Assembly: GCF_003003775.1 (NCBI RefSeq)
Contig: NZ_PVWJ01000015.1
Span: forward strand, 1-57,095
Direction of reading: 5' to 3'
Origin: Merismopedia glauca CCAP 1448/3
GTDB taxonomy: Bacteria > Cyanobacteriota > Cyanobacteriia > Cyanobacteriales > CCAP-1448
DNA length: 57,095 nucleotides
Shown: in pieces, positions 1-6,854 of the stretch
Layout: each line of letters opens with the position of its first letter
Position numbering within the stretch: position 1 is the stretch's first letter
Position numbers and translations under genes: made by a program
Notes under the pieces: generated by a model
What the model saw: only the letters and a program-made list of their open reading frames with translations
Databases searched by the model: none
What the model was told of the DNA's origin: nothing

Positions 1-79
1 GCCGAGTGCGGTGAAAGTCGCACGCTCGGATCTAACTGGGAGGGGCGGACGGTAATACGTCCCCTCGACCCAACCAAAC
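1..79 (+). mobile_element. Group II intron, 3' end (domains V-VI)
   Basis: The first 32 bases fold as a group II intron domain V: a GCCGAGTGCG arm, a GTGAAAGT internal segment and a CGCACGCTCGG return arm. A second hairpin (GAGGGG...CCCCTC, about 41-67) fits domain VI and is followed by the short pyrimidine/A-rich 3' end typical of these introns. The catalytic AGC triad would begin just outside the window. Directly downstream the reading frame of a PadR regulator resumes in mid-protein, which independently places the 3' splice site at about 75-82. The intron-encoded reverse transcriptase, if present, lies outside the window. The exact splice position is inferred. Confidence 0.75.
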
Positions 80-80
80 T

Positions 81-431
81 CGTTATGGAGGTTTCCGCAA
101 GCTAAGTCCTGGTTCAGTCTATCCTACTCTCCAAATGCTGGAGGAAGGTGGTTATTTAACCAGTTCTACTGAAGGTGGAAAGCGTATTTATACGATTACA
201 GACCAAGGTAGGCAATTATTAGCAGAACGCGGTCAACAGCCAACGTCAGACTCTCCTTGGGATGCTTTCAAGAATCCGCAAGAGTTACGGGAGTTGCGTC
301 ATGTTGCCACAGAATTAGCCTCTTTGCTGATGCAAGTTGCTCGTAAGGGCAAGACTGAGGAAATTCAGCGAGTCCGCCAACTTTTAGAGCAAGTAAAGCG
401 GGATATTTACCTGATGCTAGCTGAGAGGTAA
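81..431 (+). CDS. PadR-family transcriptional regulator, 3' exon (5' part outside window)
   Basis: From base 81 the frame reads RYGGFRKLSPGSVYPTLQ and continues through MLEEGGYL to LMLAER. SPGSVYPTLQ-LEEGGY is the recognition-helix and wing signature of PadR winged-helix repressors, and the following KRIYTITDQGRQLL is also diagnostic. A Met codon at 135 lies inside this DNA-binding motif, so it cannot be the true start; the N-terminal helices must be encoded upstream of the intron. The C-terminal half (about residues 55-117) is the helical dimerisation region. PadR proteins bind operators as dimers and often respond to phenolics or drugs; the ligand here is unknown. The gene is functional only if the intron splices out. 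Confidence 0.8.
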   Translation, partial: RYGGFRKLSPGSVYPTLQMLEEGGYLTSSTEGGKRIYTITDQGRQLLAERGQQPTSDSPWDAFKNPQELRELRHVATELASLLMQVARKGKTEEIQRVRQLLEQVKRDIYLMLAER

Positions 432-443
432 AGGAAGGTGTTA

Positions 444-474
444 GATATTCGACTTCTGCAAGAAGTCGAATATC
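444..474 (+). terminator. Perfect hairpin after the padR gene
   Basis: A 13-bp perfect stem (GATATTCGACTTC / GAAGTCGAATATC) with a 5-nt loop begins 13 bases after the padR stop codon. No T-tract follows, so it is either a weak or factor-assisted terminator or a mobile palindrome. Its position between two same-strand genes favours transcription termination or mRNA 3'-end protection. Confidence 0.45.
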
Positions 475-506
475 AGGTGAATCATTAAGGTAACCTAAGA
501 AGATTA

Positions 507-800
507 ATGCCTAAAATATTAATACTACTACTTGGACTTCTGCTATCTTTAGGACTAGCTTTTCCGGCTCAGGCATCTACTTGCAAAAACTATAATAATC
601 ACAAAATATGCATTCTCAATATTAAACGCAGTGCTAAATATGCTTGGGAATACCGAGTAGTTGTGAGTGTAGATGATATGAAAAGACCGTTAGAGGTTTA
701 TGATTGTCGCGATCGCGTTCGTGTGCAACCAGATGGTCATATAATTCCTTTTAGTCAAGATGAAGCTGGAAACTTAATTTGCAGTTTCTTTCGTAATTGA
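507..800 (+). CDS. Small exported protein of unknown function
   Basis: The 97-residue product starts with a clear Sec signal peptide (Lys, then a Leu/Ile-rich core of about 15 residues, then AQAS; cleavage expected after residue 23). The mature part is about 74 residues with four cysteines, enough for two disulfides, and is otherwise polar. I do not recognise a family. It stands between the padR terminator hairpin and the convergent metal-binding lipoprotein gene, so it is probably monocistronic. A periplasmic or secreted location is inferred from the signal peptide alone. Confidence 0.6.
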   Translation: MPKILILLLGLLLSLGLAFPAQASTCKNYNNHKICILNIKRSAKYAWEYRVVVSVDDMKRPLEVYDCRDRVRVQPDGHIIPFSQDEAGNLICSFFRN

Positions 801-851
801 ATAAATCAGGAAGCAGGAAATATTTTGAGTCAGAAATTACCCAATCTCCAC

Positions 852-1907
852 TTATGGCTTTTTCACAAAAGGGGTATATTTCCCGCCTAAACCTTCTACA
901 ATAGTTTGGGTGTTAGCCACCAACATTTTTTGATAGGTATCTCCTTCGCTATTCGGTTCACCTAATCCATCAGCAAATATTTCTCGGTTAGAAAGTTGTA
1001 CTTTTGCTTCTTTGGCGACAGTTTTAATCAGTTTGGGATTAACTGTTACTTCAGCAAAAATGGTTGGTACTTTGGTAGATTTAATTTCTTTAACTAACTC
1101 ACCAACTCTCGCTGCTGTTGGTTGTTGTTCCGTACTCAAACCACTCAACGCACCTTCAAAGTTTAATCCATAGGCATTAGTATAGTAACCTAAAGCATCA
1201 TGAGTGGTAACTAAATTTCTTTGTTGAGCAGGAATAGTCTGAATTTCTGATTTAATCCAAGTATCAATTTGTTGTAGTTCGTTGGTAATTTGTTGAGCGT
1301 TATTATGATAATTAGTTTCATTGTTAGGCGATATTTGGGTTAAATTATCCCGAATTGTGGCTATCATCCGAATGCCATTTTGAGCATTATGCCAAACATG
1401 GGGATCTGGTGTTTTTCCTTCAGTTTTTTCGGCTTGATGTTCGTGTTTGTGTTCGTCACCTTCACCGTATAAAGGCTGAGGAACTGCTACTTCATGAACT
1501 GCGATTTTGGGTGCAGGGTTATTGCTAGACTTAACTAGCTTTGCTAGGCTCGGATCGAAATCGTAACCTGCATAAAAAATTAATTTAGCAGTTTCAATCG
1601 ATTTGCGATCGCCTGATGTTGGTTGGTATGTGTGAGGATCTTGACCAGCTTGAATCAGGCACTTAAGATCTACTGTGGTCGCAGCAATTTGCTTAGTTAA
1701 ATCGCAAAGCACGCTGGTAGTCGCAACTACCACCGGAAGATTCTGATTAGAGGCAGAATTAGTCGGCTTTTCACCACCACCAATGGATGGATTGTTATTG
1801 CTGTTTGTCTGAGTAAGACTATTGCATCCAGTGCTGATTAATAACGCATATAGAGCAATTATCTTGGAAAATGGGTTGATAAGAGATTTCTGGTCGAAGA
1901 CTAGCAT
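852..1907 (-). CDS. znuA: Zinc (or manganese) ABC transporter substrate-binding lipoprotein
   Basis: This 351-residue protein belongs to the cluster A-I metal-binding family (TroA/ZnuA/MntC). The N-terminus has a hydrophobic stretch ending in the lipobox LISTGC, so it should be lipid-anchored. The mature protein shows VVATTSVLCDLTKQIA, the DPHTYQPTSGD metal-ligand His motif, and a His/acid-rich loop (HKHEHQAE) before PHVWHN. That loop is characteristic of zinc-specific members. Further His and Glu/Asp ligands lie in TTHDALGYY and FADGLGE. A Zur-like operator sits 13 bp upstream of the start. The ATPase and permease genes lie 3 kb away on the other strand, so the usual divergent znuA/znuCB layout has been split. 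Zinc is preferred over manganese because of the His loop and operator. Confidence 0.8.
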   Translation of the reverse strand: MLVFDQKSLINPFSKIIALYALLISTGCNSLTQTNSNNNPSIGGGEKPTNSASNQNLPVVVATTSVLCDLTKQIAATTVDLKCLIQAGQDPHTYQPTSGDRKSIETAKLIFYAGYDFDPSLAKLVKSSNNPAPKIAVHEVAVPQPLYGEGDEHKHEHQAEKTEGKTPDPHVWHNAQNGIRMIATIRDNLTQISPNNETNYHNNAQQITNELQQIDTWIKSEIQTIPAQQRNLVTTHDALGYYTNAYGLNFEGALSGLSTEQQPTAARVGELVKEIKSTKVPTIFAEVTVNPKLIKTVAKEAKVQLSNREIFADGLGEPNSEGDTYQKMLVANTQTIVEGLGGKYTPFVKKP

Positions 1908-1919
1908 AGAGGTTAAAAA

Positions 1920-1934
1920 TGAGAATGGTTATCA
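1920..1934. promoter_or_regulatory. Zur-like operator upstream of znuA
   Basis: TGAGAATGGTTATCA is a near-perfect inverted repeat (TGA-AA / TT-TCA halves) matching the general form of cyanobacterial Zur boxes (TGATAATNATTATCA). It lies 13 bp from the znuA start codon, where a repressor would block transcription when zinc is plentiful. An identical 15-mer precedes the ATPase gene at 4940. Confidence 0.65.
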
Positions 1935-1983
1935 ATATAGTTTAACTGGCTATGTTAGAAGTTCAACACCCATCTGTCAATTA
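1920..1983. repeat. 64-bp direct repeat, copy 1
   Basis: This copy matches 4940-5003 with only about five mismatches in 64 positions. It includes the Zur-like box, the leader and the first ten codons of the ABC ATPase gene. The two copies bracket a segment of about 3 kb (1984-4939) that separates znuA from its transporter partners. Confidence 0.85.
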
Positions 1984-1984
1984 G
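1952..1984 (+). pseudogene. Remnant of the 5' end of the ABC ATPase gene (znuC)
   Basis: The ATG at 1952 starts MLEVQHPSVN followed by a TAG stop. The intact gene at 4972 starts MLEVQDLSVN, so this is a truncated duplicate of its first codons still sitting in the ancestral divergent position next to znuA. It is either a scar of the insertion of the intervening segment or of a duplication event. Confidence 0.75.
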
Positions 1985-2081
1985 TTGAGTGAAGTACAAA
2001 TCTATTTCCTTCTTGCCTGCACGCAGCTATCCGCCTCTTACACTTATAATCGAAGTCATAGGCTTAATCCAAAATGGCTTT

Positions 2082-2399
2082 ATGACTGAAACAAAGTTAA
2101 ACTCTTCAATACGTCGAGGCAGAATATTTCCAGAAATTCAGTGGACGGAAGCACAAAAAAAAGAGTGGAAATCTGAACGGCAAGCATTTGCTCAGCGCTG
2201 CAAACTAATTTTTGAGCAGGTACAACCACAATTAATTAAAAATCACTATAACTGGTATATAGCAGTCGAGCCAGATAGTGGGGAATATTTTCTCGATAGA
2301 GATGCAATATTAGCTGCACAAAAAGCACATGAAAAGTATCCAAATCTTAGGTTGCACGTTTTCTGCCTCAATAACACTGGGGTGTGTGGCGCGATATGA
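2082..2399 (+). CDS. Small cyanobacterial protein paired with an aspartyl-protease-like protein
   Basis: I chose the ATG at 2082 (105 residues). An upstream in-frame GTG at 1989 would start within the repeat scar and adds 31 residues without conserved character. The C-terminal half reads WYIAVEPDSGEYFLDRD, then ALEK-like ...AQKAHEKYPN and a terminal FCLNNTGVCG. This resembles the small DUF5678-type proteins in which a short beta hairpin carrying 'xVxPxTGEYF' is followed by a helix. Its stop codon overlaps the start of the next gene (ATGA at 2396-2399), implying translational coupling and a joint role. Function is unknown. Confidence 0.6.
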   Translation: MTETKLNSSIRRGRIFPEIQWTEAQKKEWKSERQAFAQRCKLIFEQVQPQLIKNHYNWYIAVEPDSGEYFLDRDAILAAQKAHEKYPNLRLHVFCLNNTGVCGAI

Positions 2400-2758
2400 T
2401 TTCGGGTAAATTTGGTGATGAGGATGAATTATTTTTTGAGATAGAGTTGATAGCTGCTGACGGCTTGGAACTATCTGTAGAAGCACTCTTTGATACGGGT
2501 TTTTCTTGGTGGCTAGCAATTAATAATCAGGATTTACAAGCACTTGATTGGATGTATTTAGAACAGCAAACTTTGCAAACGGCTCAGGGAGATGCAGAAT
2601 TTGAGATCTATTTAGGTAAAATGCGGATTAACGGTCAACAATTTGATATTCCTGTCCATGTGGGACAAGGACTCACTGAAGTTTTACTTGGTCGTCAGTG
2701 GTTAAAAAATAGACGCTTGGTGGTCGATATCTCTTCTGGTATATTAACGCTGGGATAA
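2396..2758 (+). CDS. Clan AA retropepsin-like aspartyl protease-family protein
   Basis: The 120-residue product starts at the ATG overlapping the previous stop; GTG at 2384 is an alternative. It contains the aspartic-protease signature DTGFS at about residues 35-39, preceded by a beta-strand pattern (LELSVEALF), and ends with VLLGRQWLKNRRLVVDISSGILTLG. That ending corresponds to the second conserved strand and 'LLG' hydrophobic-hydrophobic-Gly motif of clan AA folds. A protein of this size would act as a homodimer, each chain giving one catalytic Asp. The family is common in cyanobacteria next to a small DUF5678-like gene. Substrate is unknown. Confidence 0.65.
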   Translation: MISGKFGDEDELFFEIELIAADGLELSVEALFDTGFSWWLAINNQDLQALDWMYLEQQTLQTAQGDAEFEIYLGKMRINGQQFDIPVHVGQGLTEVLLGRQWLKNRRLVVDISSGILTLG

Positions 2759-2850
2759 GCATCCTCCCATAGGTGTCAAGCTAATGATGAAACCTTGCTG
2801 GCTCTGCTCGCCAAGGGGTAAAGAAAAAAGGGGAAGAGGATAGAGTGTAA

Positions 2851-4692
2851 TTAAGTCCTGCCAGAAGACAACACGACGCGAAAACCGATATAGGAATTAC
2901 CGCGCAACCAAAAAAATCCACCGGAATTATTGTAGCGGTTGGCAGAACGGCAATCCCAGGAGCCTTTGTGGGAAGCACCACCTCGCACAATAGAACACTT
3001 ACCACTACCATCTTGTTCCCAAACACTACCATCCGAGGGCGCACCATTGTAACTGTCATGCCAAGGATCGGCGCACCATTCCCAAACATTGCCATGCATA
3101 TCGTATAAGCCAAAAGCATTAGCTGGAAAACTGCCTACATTGCCTACATCTGTAGTGTGTTGGTGATCGACATCTTCGCTGGTTTTGTAGTTAGCTACTT
3201 TTGGCGTAATTATGTTCCCAAAATGCCAACTTGTAGTAGTCCCAGCGCGACAAGCATATTCCCATTCTGCTTCACTAGGTAATCGATAGTTTTTACCAGT
3301 TTTTTGAGATAATTTTGCACAAAACTTCTTAGCATCATCCCAAGAAACATCTGTTACAGGTTTTTTGTCTCCTCTAAAGTAAGATGGGTTTTTACCCATT
3401 ACTGCTTTATACTGTGCTTGAGTGACTGGATATTTACCCATGTAAAAAGGTGGTACGGTCACTTGATGTTGTGGACTTTCACAATCTTTATGTCCTTTCT
3501 CACTTTGATGTGAACCCATCATAAATGTTCCACCAGGAATCGCTACCATGTCTAAAGATATTCCGTCTAAATATTCAGAGAAAAACTCTGCTTGATGGTG
3601 CTTGACTACAGTTTGTAACTTTGTTTCAGGGAATTGCCTAGTTGTTTTCTTACCCCAAAAACTTCTTTCCTCTATAAATTTGAATGCAGTTACTTCTTTT
3701 AAAAAGACTACATCAAATTCAAAAGATTGTAATTTGAGAGTATTTGCTTGAGAAGTTGAAATAGTTGGTGTAGATTCAATTAGCGAGACTTTTTGATGAA
3801 TTTGATTAATTACTACTTGAGGTTTGAGGACATTGATCGCTTCTTGAGCCGATTGATAGCGCCGCTTAGTTCCATTTTCAATCAATTTATCTAAAGTTTT
3901 TGCTAGTTCTTCACTAATTGGATTATCCACTAAAAACTGTCGCCATACCCAACTATCTTCACTTACATCAAATAGATCGAAAGGGGAAATTCCAGTCAGT
4001 AAATGAATGCAAGTTACTCCAAAACTATATAAATCGCTAGCGAAAACCGCTTTTCCTCTAGTTTGTTCTGGGGCAATATATTCAGCAGTTCCTATTACAG
4101 TTCCGGTTTTCATCAAAGCTGTACCAATCGCATATTTAGCCGCACCAAAATCAACTAAAAATAACTCACCATCGTGTTTTTGAATAATGTTTTCTGGTTT
4201 AATATCTCGATGGATGACATCGCGCTCGTGAATGAACTGTAAAACTGGTAATAAACTGTTTAATAAATGACGTATTTGTGCTTCTTTAAAAGTACCTTCT
4301 TGCTCTAAGATTTGAGCTAGGTTTTGTCCGTCGATGAATTGTTGAACTAAATATTGGCGATTATCTTGACTAAAATGAGCTAATAGTTCTGGTATTTGGG
4401 TATGCTTGCCTAAATCGTCTAAACGCACCGCTTCTCGGTCAAAAAGTTCGGCAGCTTTGGTAGCATTATCCGTTCCTTGTGCTTGAGGATAAAATTGTTT
4501 GATAATGCACCGTGGTTTGGATGGTTTATCTTGGTCTACGGCTAAGAAGGTTTTGCCAAAGCCACCTTGTCCGATTACCTTCAAGGCGCGGTAACGTTCT
4601 CGTAAAATAAGTTTTGAACCACAGTTGAGGCAAAATAGATTCTCTGGTGGATTATGGGGTTTGTGGCAGTTGGGGTTGAGGCAATAGCTCAT
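2851..4692 (-). CDS. Ser/Thr protein kinase fused to a formylglycine-generating-enzyme-like domain
   Basis: I chose the start at 4692 (613 residues; MSYCLNPNC) because the family begins with this zinc ribbon (CLNPNC...CLNC). The kinase domain follows: glycine loop GQGGFGKTF, catalytic HRDIKPEN, DFGAAKY, and TAEYIAPEQ. Residues about 385-613 form an FGE-sulfatase/SUMF1-like domain: MVAIPGGTFMMGS, RLPSEAEWEYACRAG, GNVWEWCAD, and terminal SYIGFRVV. In cyanobacteria such fusions are common signalling proteins; the FGE-like domain is thought to act as a binding fold (C-type-lectin-like) rather than as an oxidase. The extreme C-terminus (CRSANRYNNSGG...GFRVV) resembles the variable ends of some diversity-generating-retroelement targets, but no reverse transcriptase or template repeat is present here. 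Confidence 0.85.
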   Translation of the reverse strand: MSYCLNPNCHKPHNPPENLFCLNCGSKLILRERYRALKVIGQGGFGKTFLAVDQDKPSKPRCIIKQFYPQAQGTDNATKAAELFDREAVRLDDLGKHTQIPELLAHFSQDNRQYLVQQFIDGQNLAQILEQEGTFKEAQIRHLLNSLLPVLQFIHERDVIHRDIKPENIIQKHDGELFLVDFGAAKYAIGTALMKTGTVIGTAEYIAPEQTRGKAVFASDLYSFGVTCIHLLTGISPFDLFDVSEDSWVWRQFLVDNPISEELAKTLDKLIENGTKRRYQSAQEAINVLKPQVVINQIHQKVSLIESTPTISTSQANTLKLQSFEFDVVFLKEVTAFKFIEERSFWGKKTTRQFPETKLQTVVKHHQAEFFSEYLDGISLDMVAIPGGTFMMGSHQSEKGHKDCESPQHQVTVPPFYMGKYPVTQAQYKAVMGKNPSYFRGDKKPVTDVSWDDAKKFCAKLSQKTGKNYRLPSEAEWEYACRAGTTTSWHFGNIITPKVANYKTSEDVDHQHTTDVGNVGSFPANAFGLYDMHGNVWEWCADPWHDSYNGAPSDGSVWEQDGSGKCSIVRGGASHKGSWDCRSANRYNNSGGFFWLRGNSYIGFRVVLSSGRT

Positions 4693-4783
4693 AAATCGAC
4701 TGTTATTAACAGATAAATTCAATATAGCTGTTTTAAATGATTTACAGTACCAATTCTCTGAATACATACTACAGGTCGTATGG

Positions 4784-4813
4784 TTTAGGGGCGTAAAGCT
4801 TTACGCCCCTAAA
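4784..4813. repeat. 30-bp perfect palindrome
   Basis: TTTAGGGGCGTAAAG followed by its exact reverse complement forms a perfect palindrome about 90 bp upstream of the kinase start. A related 'gggcgcaa...ttgcgccc' hairpin occurs at 30449-30468. Such G/C-armed palindromes are dispersed in many cyanobacterial genomes; it could act as a bidirectional terminator or be a small mobile repeat. Confidence 0.7.
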
Positions 4814-4939
4814 ATTATCTGTTGTTTTCTTTTTCGGAATTGGTATGAGATTTGATGCATTTTGCCGCAAGTGGGACAGCTAAAGTAGGCTATCCCACCT
4901 CTGGCAAGATGCCACTAGCATAAAAGTTATGATATAAAG

Positions 4940-4954
4940 TGAGAATGGTTATCA
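4940..4954. promoter_or_regulatory. Zur-like operator upstream of znuC
   Basis: TGAGAATGGTTATCA is identical to the box in front of znuA. It lies 17 bp upstream of the ATPase start codon, so both halves of the transporter should respond to the same repressor despite being 3 kb apart. Confidence 0.65.
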
Positions 4955-5003
4955 ATTTAGTTTAACTTGTTATGTTAGAAGTTCAAGACCTATCTGTCAA
5001 TTA
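4940..5003. repeat. 64-bp direct repeat, copy 2
   Basis: This is the functional copy of the repeat described at 1920-1983; it contains the operator and the real start of the ATPase gene. It marks the right border of the segment separating znuA from the ATPase gene. Confidence 0.85.
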
Positions 5004-5721
5004 TCGAGGGGTACAAGCACTGAGAGAAATTTGTTTCCAGCTTAGCGGAGGTAAGATAGCTGGCTTAATTGGTCCTAATGGAGCAGGAAAGAGTACATTA
5101 CTCAAGTCTATGTTAGGATTAGTCCCGATTCAGGCTGGTAAGGTGCTTTATCAAGGTTGTCCTTTAAAACAGCAACGGCGACAAGTAGCCTATGTACCCC
5201 AGCGATCGCATATTGATTGGGATTATCCTATTACTGTCTGGAATGTGGTTATGATGGGACGTACCGCGCATACAGGTTGGTTTCAAGGTTATAGCAGACA
5301 ATCAAAGGAGATCGCCAAGCAAGCCTTAGAAAGAGTGGAATTAACTAATTTAGCTCATCGTCAGATTGGGGAGCTATCTGGAGGGCAGCAACAAAGGGTA
5401 TTCTTAGCTAGGGCGTTAGCACAGCAAGCAGATTTATTTTTATTAGATGAACCTTTGACTGGGGTTGATAAAAAAACAGAAGCTTTGATTTTAGAGATTT
5501 ATGAAGAACTGAAAGCTGAGGGAAAAACTTTATTAGTTAGCTGTCATGAATGGGGAGAAACATTGGAACAATACGATCGCTTGTTATTGATTAATCAAGA
5601 TTTAATTGCTAATGATATTCCTACCGCAGTAATGACACCAGAAAATATTCAAAAAGCTTACGGAACTAATTTAAACTTAAAGCGATCGCCTCAACATTTA
5701 GAAACTATGTTTTTCTGTTAA
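4972..5721 (+). CDS. znuC: Zinc/manganese ABC transporter ATP-binding protein
   Basis: The 249-residue ABC ATPase is complete: Walker A GPNGAGKST (about residues 34-42), the Q-loop region YVPQRSHIDWDYPITV, signature LSGGQQQR, Walker B LFLLDEP, and switch His in VSCHEWGE. The 'HIDWDYPITVWNVVMMGR' stretch is typical of the manganese/zinc/chelate importer subfamily. It energises uptake of the metal delivered by the lipoprotein encoded at 852-1907, with the permease encoded directly downstream. The switch segment CHEWGE is slightly different from the more usual HD but keeps the histidine. Zinc specificity is inferred from the Zur-like operator; mntA-type manganese transport is the alternative. 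Confidence 0.8.
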   Translation: MLEVQDLSVNYRGVQALREICFQLSGGKIAGLIGPNGAGKSTLLKSMLGLVPIQAGKVLYQGCPLKQQRRQVAYVPQRSHIDWDYPITVWNVVMMGRTAHTGWFQGYSRQSKEIAKQALERVELTNLAHRQIGELSGGQQQRVFLARALAQQADLFLLDEPLTGVDKKTEALILEIYEELKAEGKTLLVSCHEWGETLEQYDRLLLINQDLIANDIPTAVMTPENIQKAYGTNLNLKRSPQHLETMFFC

Positions 5722-5787
5722 TTGTTAATTGTTAATTGTTGATTGTCCCCCTTTTTCCTTTTTCCTTTTTCCCTCTTCCTTATTTTT
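5719..5787. repeat. Heptanucleotide tandem repeats between ABC genes
   Basis: Two short arrays follow one another: about three units of TTAATTG (5719-5741) and three units of TTTTTCC (about 5751-5772). Both have a 7-bp period. They fill the gap between the ATPase stop and the permease start, so the permease lacks an obvious upstream ribosome-binding site. Confidence 0.7.
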
Positions 5788-6669
5788 ATGCAATGGCTAA
5801 CTGAACCTTTAACTTTTGAGTATATGCGTCATGCCCTGATTATGGGTGTTTTAGTAGGGATTCTTTGCCCGATCGTTGGCACTTATTTAATTGTCCAACG
5901 CATGGCATTATTGGGAGATGTGATGGCGCACGCCGTGCTTCCAGGATTGGCGATCGCATTTTTTCTGCAAATCGAAATCCTTATTGGCGCTTTCGTTTCG
6001 GGAATTCTCAGTGCTTTTTTAATTGCTTGGTTACGTTCTCAAACTAGAGTTAAAGTTGATGCTGCAATGGCATTAATATTTTCTAGCTTTTTTGCTTTAG
6101 GAGTTCTTCTAATCAGTTTATTAAAAAACAAAATAGATTTAGATAGTTTTTTGTTTGGAGATATATTATCTGTGACCCCAGATGATATATGGCAAACTTT
6201 TTTATTAAGCATTTTTATTTTATTCCTAGTCAAACTTTTCTATAAAGAACTATTATTCTATACGTTTGATAGATCTGGCGCTCAGGCAATTGGATTGCCA
6301 ATTGATTGGCTATATCTAGGTTTGATGTCGGCTGTAACTTTAACTATAATTGCCAGTATGAAAGCGGCTGGAGTAATGTTAGTAATTGCTCTTTTAATAG
6401 GACCAGCTACTACAGCCTATTTACTGGTTAAAGAGTTACATCACATGATGATTTTAGGCAGCATTTTCGGCTCTATTTCTAGTATAATTGGGATATATAT
6501 TAGTTATGCTAAACAAGATGTGCCTTCAGGGCCATGTATAGTTTTAGTAGGTTTTTGTATGTTTATCTTGGCATTATTATTTAGTCCTTCACAGGGACTA
6601 TTAACTCGTCCCTACCCCAGTTATTTGCCCAAAAAACTGCCTAGAGAAAGCGGAAAACTTGAAAAGTGA
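5788..6669 (+). CDS. znuB: Zinc/manganese ABC transporter permease
   Basis: I chose ATG 5788 (293 residues; MQWLTEPLTFEYMRHAL) because the family starts with this amphipathic segment and because the upstream in-frame TTG at 5743 would translate the tandem repeat. The product is a polytopic membrane protein of the ABC-3 family with about eight or nine helices. The motif GDVMAHAVLPGLAIAF is the conserved family signature near helix 2, and GVMLVIALLIGPATTAYLL is the coupling-region helix. It forms the inner-membrane channel working with the ATPase upstream and the lipoprotein at 852-1907. It is co-transcribed with the ATPase gene and followed by a terminator-like hairpin. Confidence 0.8.
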   Translation: MQWLTEPLTFEYMRHALIMGVLVGILCPIVGTYLIVQRMALLGDVMAHAVLPGLAIAFFLQIEILIGAFVSGILSAFLIAWLRSQTRVKVDAAMALIFSSFFALGVLLISLLKNKIDLDSFLFGDILSVTPDDIWQTFLLSIFILFLVKLFYKELLFYTFDRSGAQAIGLPIDWLYLGLMSAVTLTIIASMKAAGVMLVIALLIGPATTAYLLVKELHHMMILGSIFGSISSIIGIYISYAKQDVPSGPCIVLVGFCMFILALLFSPSQGLLTRPYPSYLPKKLPRESGKLEK

Positions 6670-6696
6670 GTTTCCCACTTTCTATTTATTTTTATT
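6661..6696 (+). terminator. Probable terminator of the transporter operon
   Basis: AAAGTG (6663-6668) pairs with CACTTT (6676-6681) across a 7-nt loop and is followed by a T-rich run (CTATTTATTTTTATT). The stem is short and AT-rich and overlaps the permease stop codon, so it is probably weak. Confidence 0.4.
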
Positions 6697-6713
6697 GACT
6701 TACCGATAAACGA

Positions 6714-6817
6714 GCGTTCATCCCGTCGCCTTTAGGTATCGGGACGGTAGGCTGAAATAGGTGAATGCGATTCACCCATCGCCTACCTCATGAACGCGGT
6801 TGCGACTTTTAAGTCGC
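6714..6817 (+). other. Multi-stem left-end structure upstream of tnpB
   Basis: Three nested stems can be drawn: GCGTTCAT (6714-6721) with ATGAACGC (6790-6797), GGTAGGC (6746-6752) with GCCTACC (6781-6787), and GGTGAAT (6760-6766) with ATTCACC (6770-6776). A side hairpin CCCG...CGGG occupies 6722-6743. A further hairpin GCGACTT/AAGTCGC lies at 6802-6817. Subterminal hairpins at the left end are what TnpA recognises in IS200/IS605 elements; here the fold is unusually elaborate and also sits over the tnpB promoter. Confidence 0.65.
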
Positions 6818-6829
6818 CCGTGTTATAAT
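6800..6829 (+). promoter_or_regulatory. Candidate promoter of tnpB
   Basis: A TTGCGA -35 hexamer (6800-6805) and a perfect TATAAT -10 (6824-6829) are separated by 18 bp. The -35 region lies inside the GCGACTT/AAGTCGC hairpin. Transcription would begin about 15 bp before the tnpB start. Confidence 0.5.
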
Positions 6830-6854
6830 AATTACGCTGAGGTCGAAAGCGTAA

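Noticed and set aside
2781-3119. 112-codon frame antisense or overlapping the FGE-like domain
   Set aside because: It lies in another frame of the kinase-FGE gene on the same strand, whose motifs are strong and continuous.
2851-4692. A complete diversity-generating retroelement
   Set aside because: Only a target-like C-terminus is seen; no RT, accessory protein or template repeat exists in the window.
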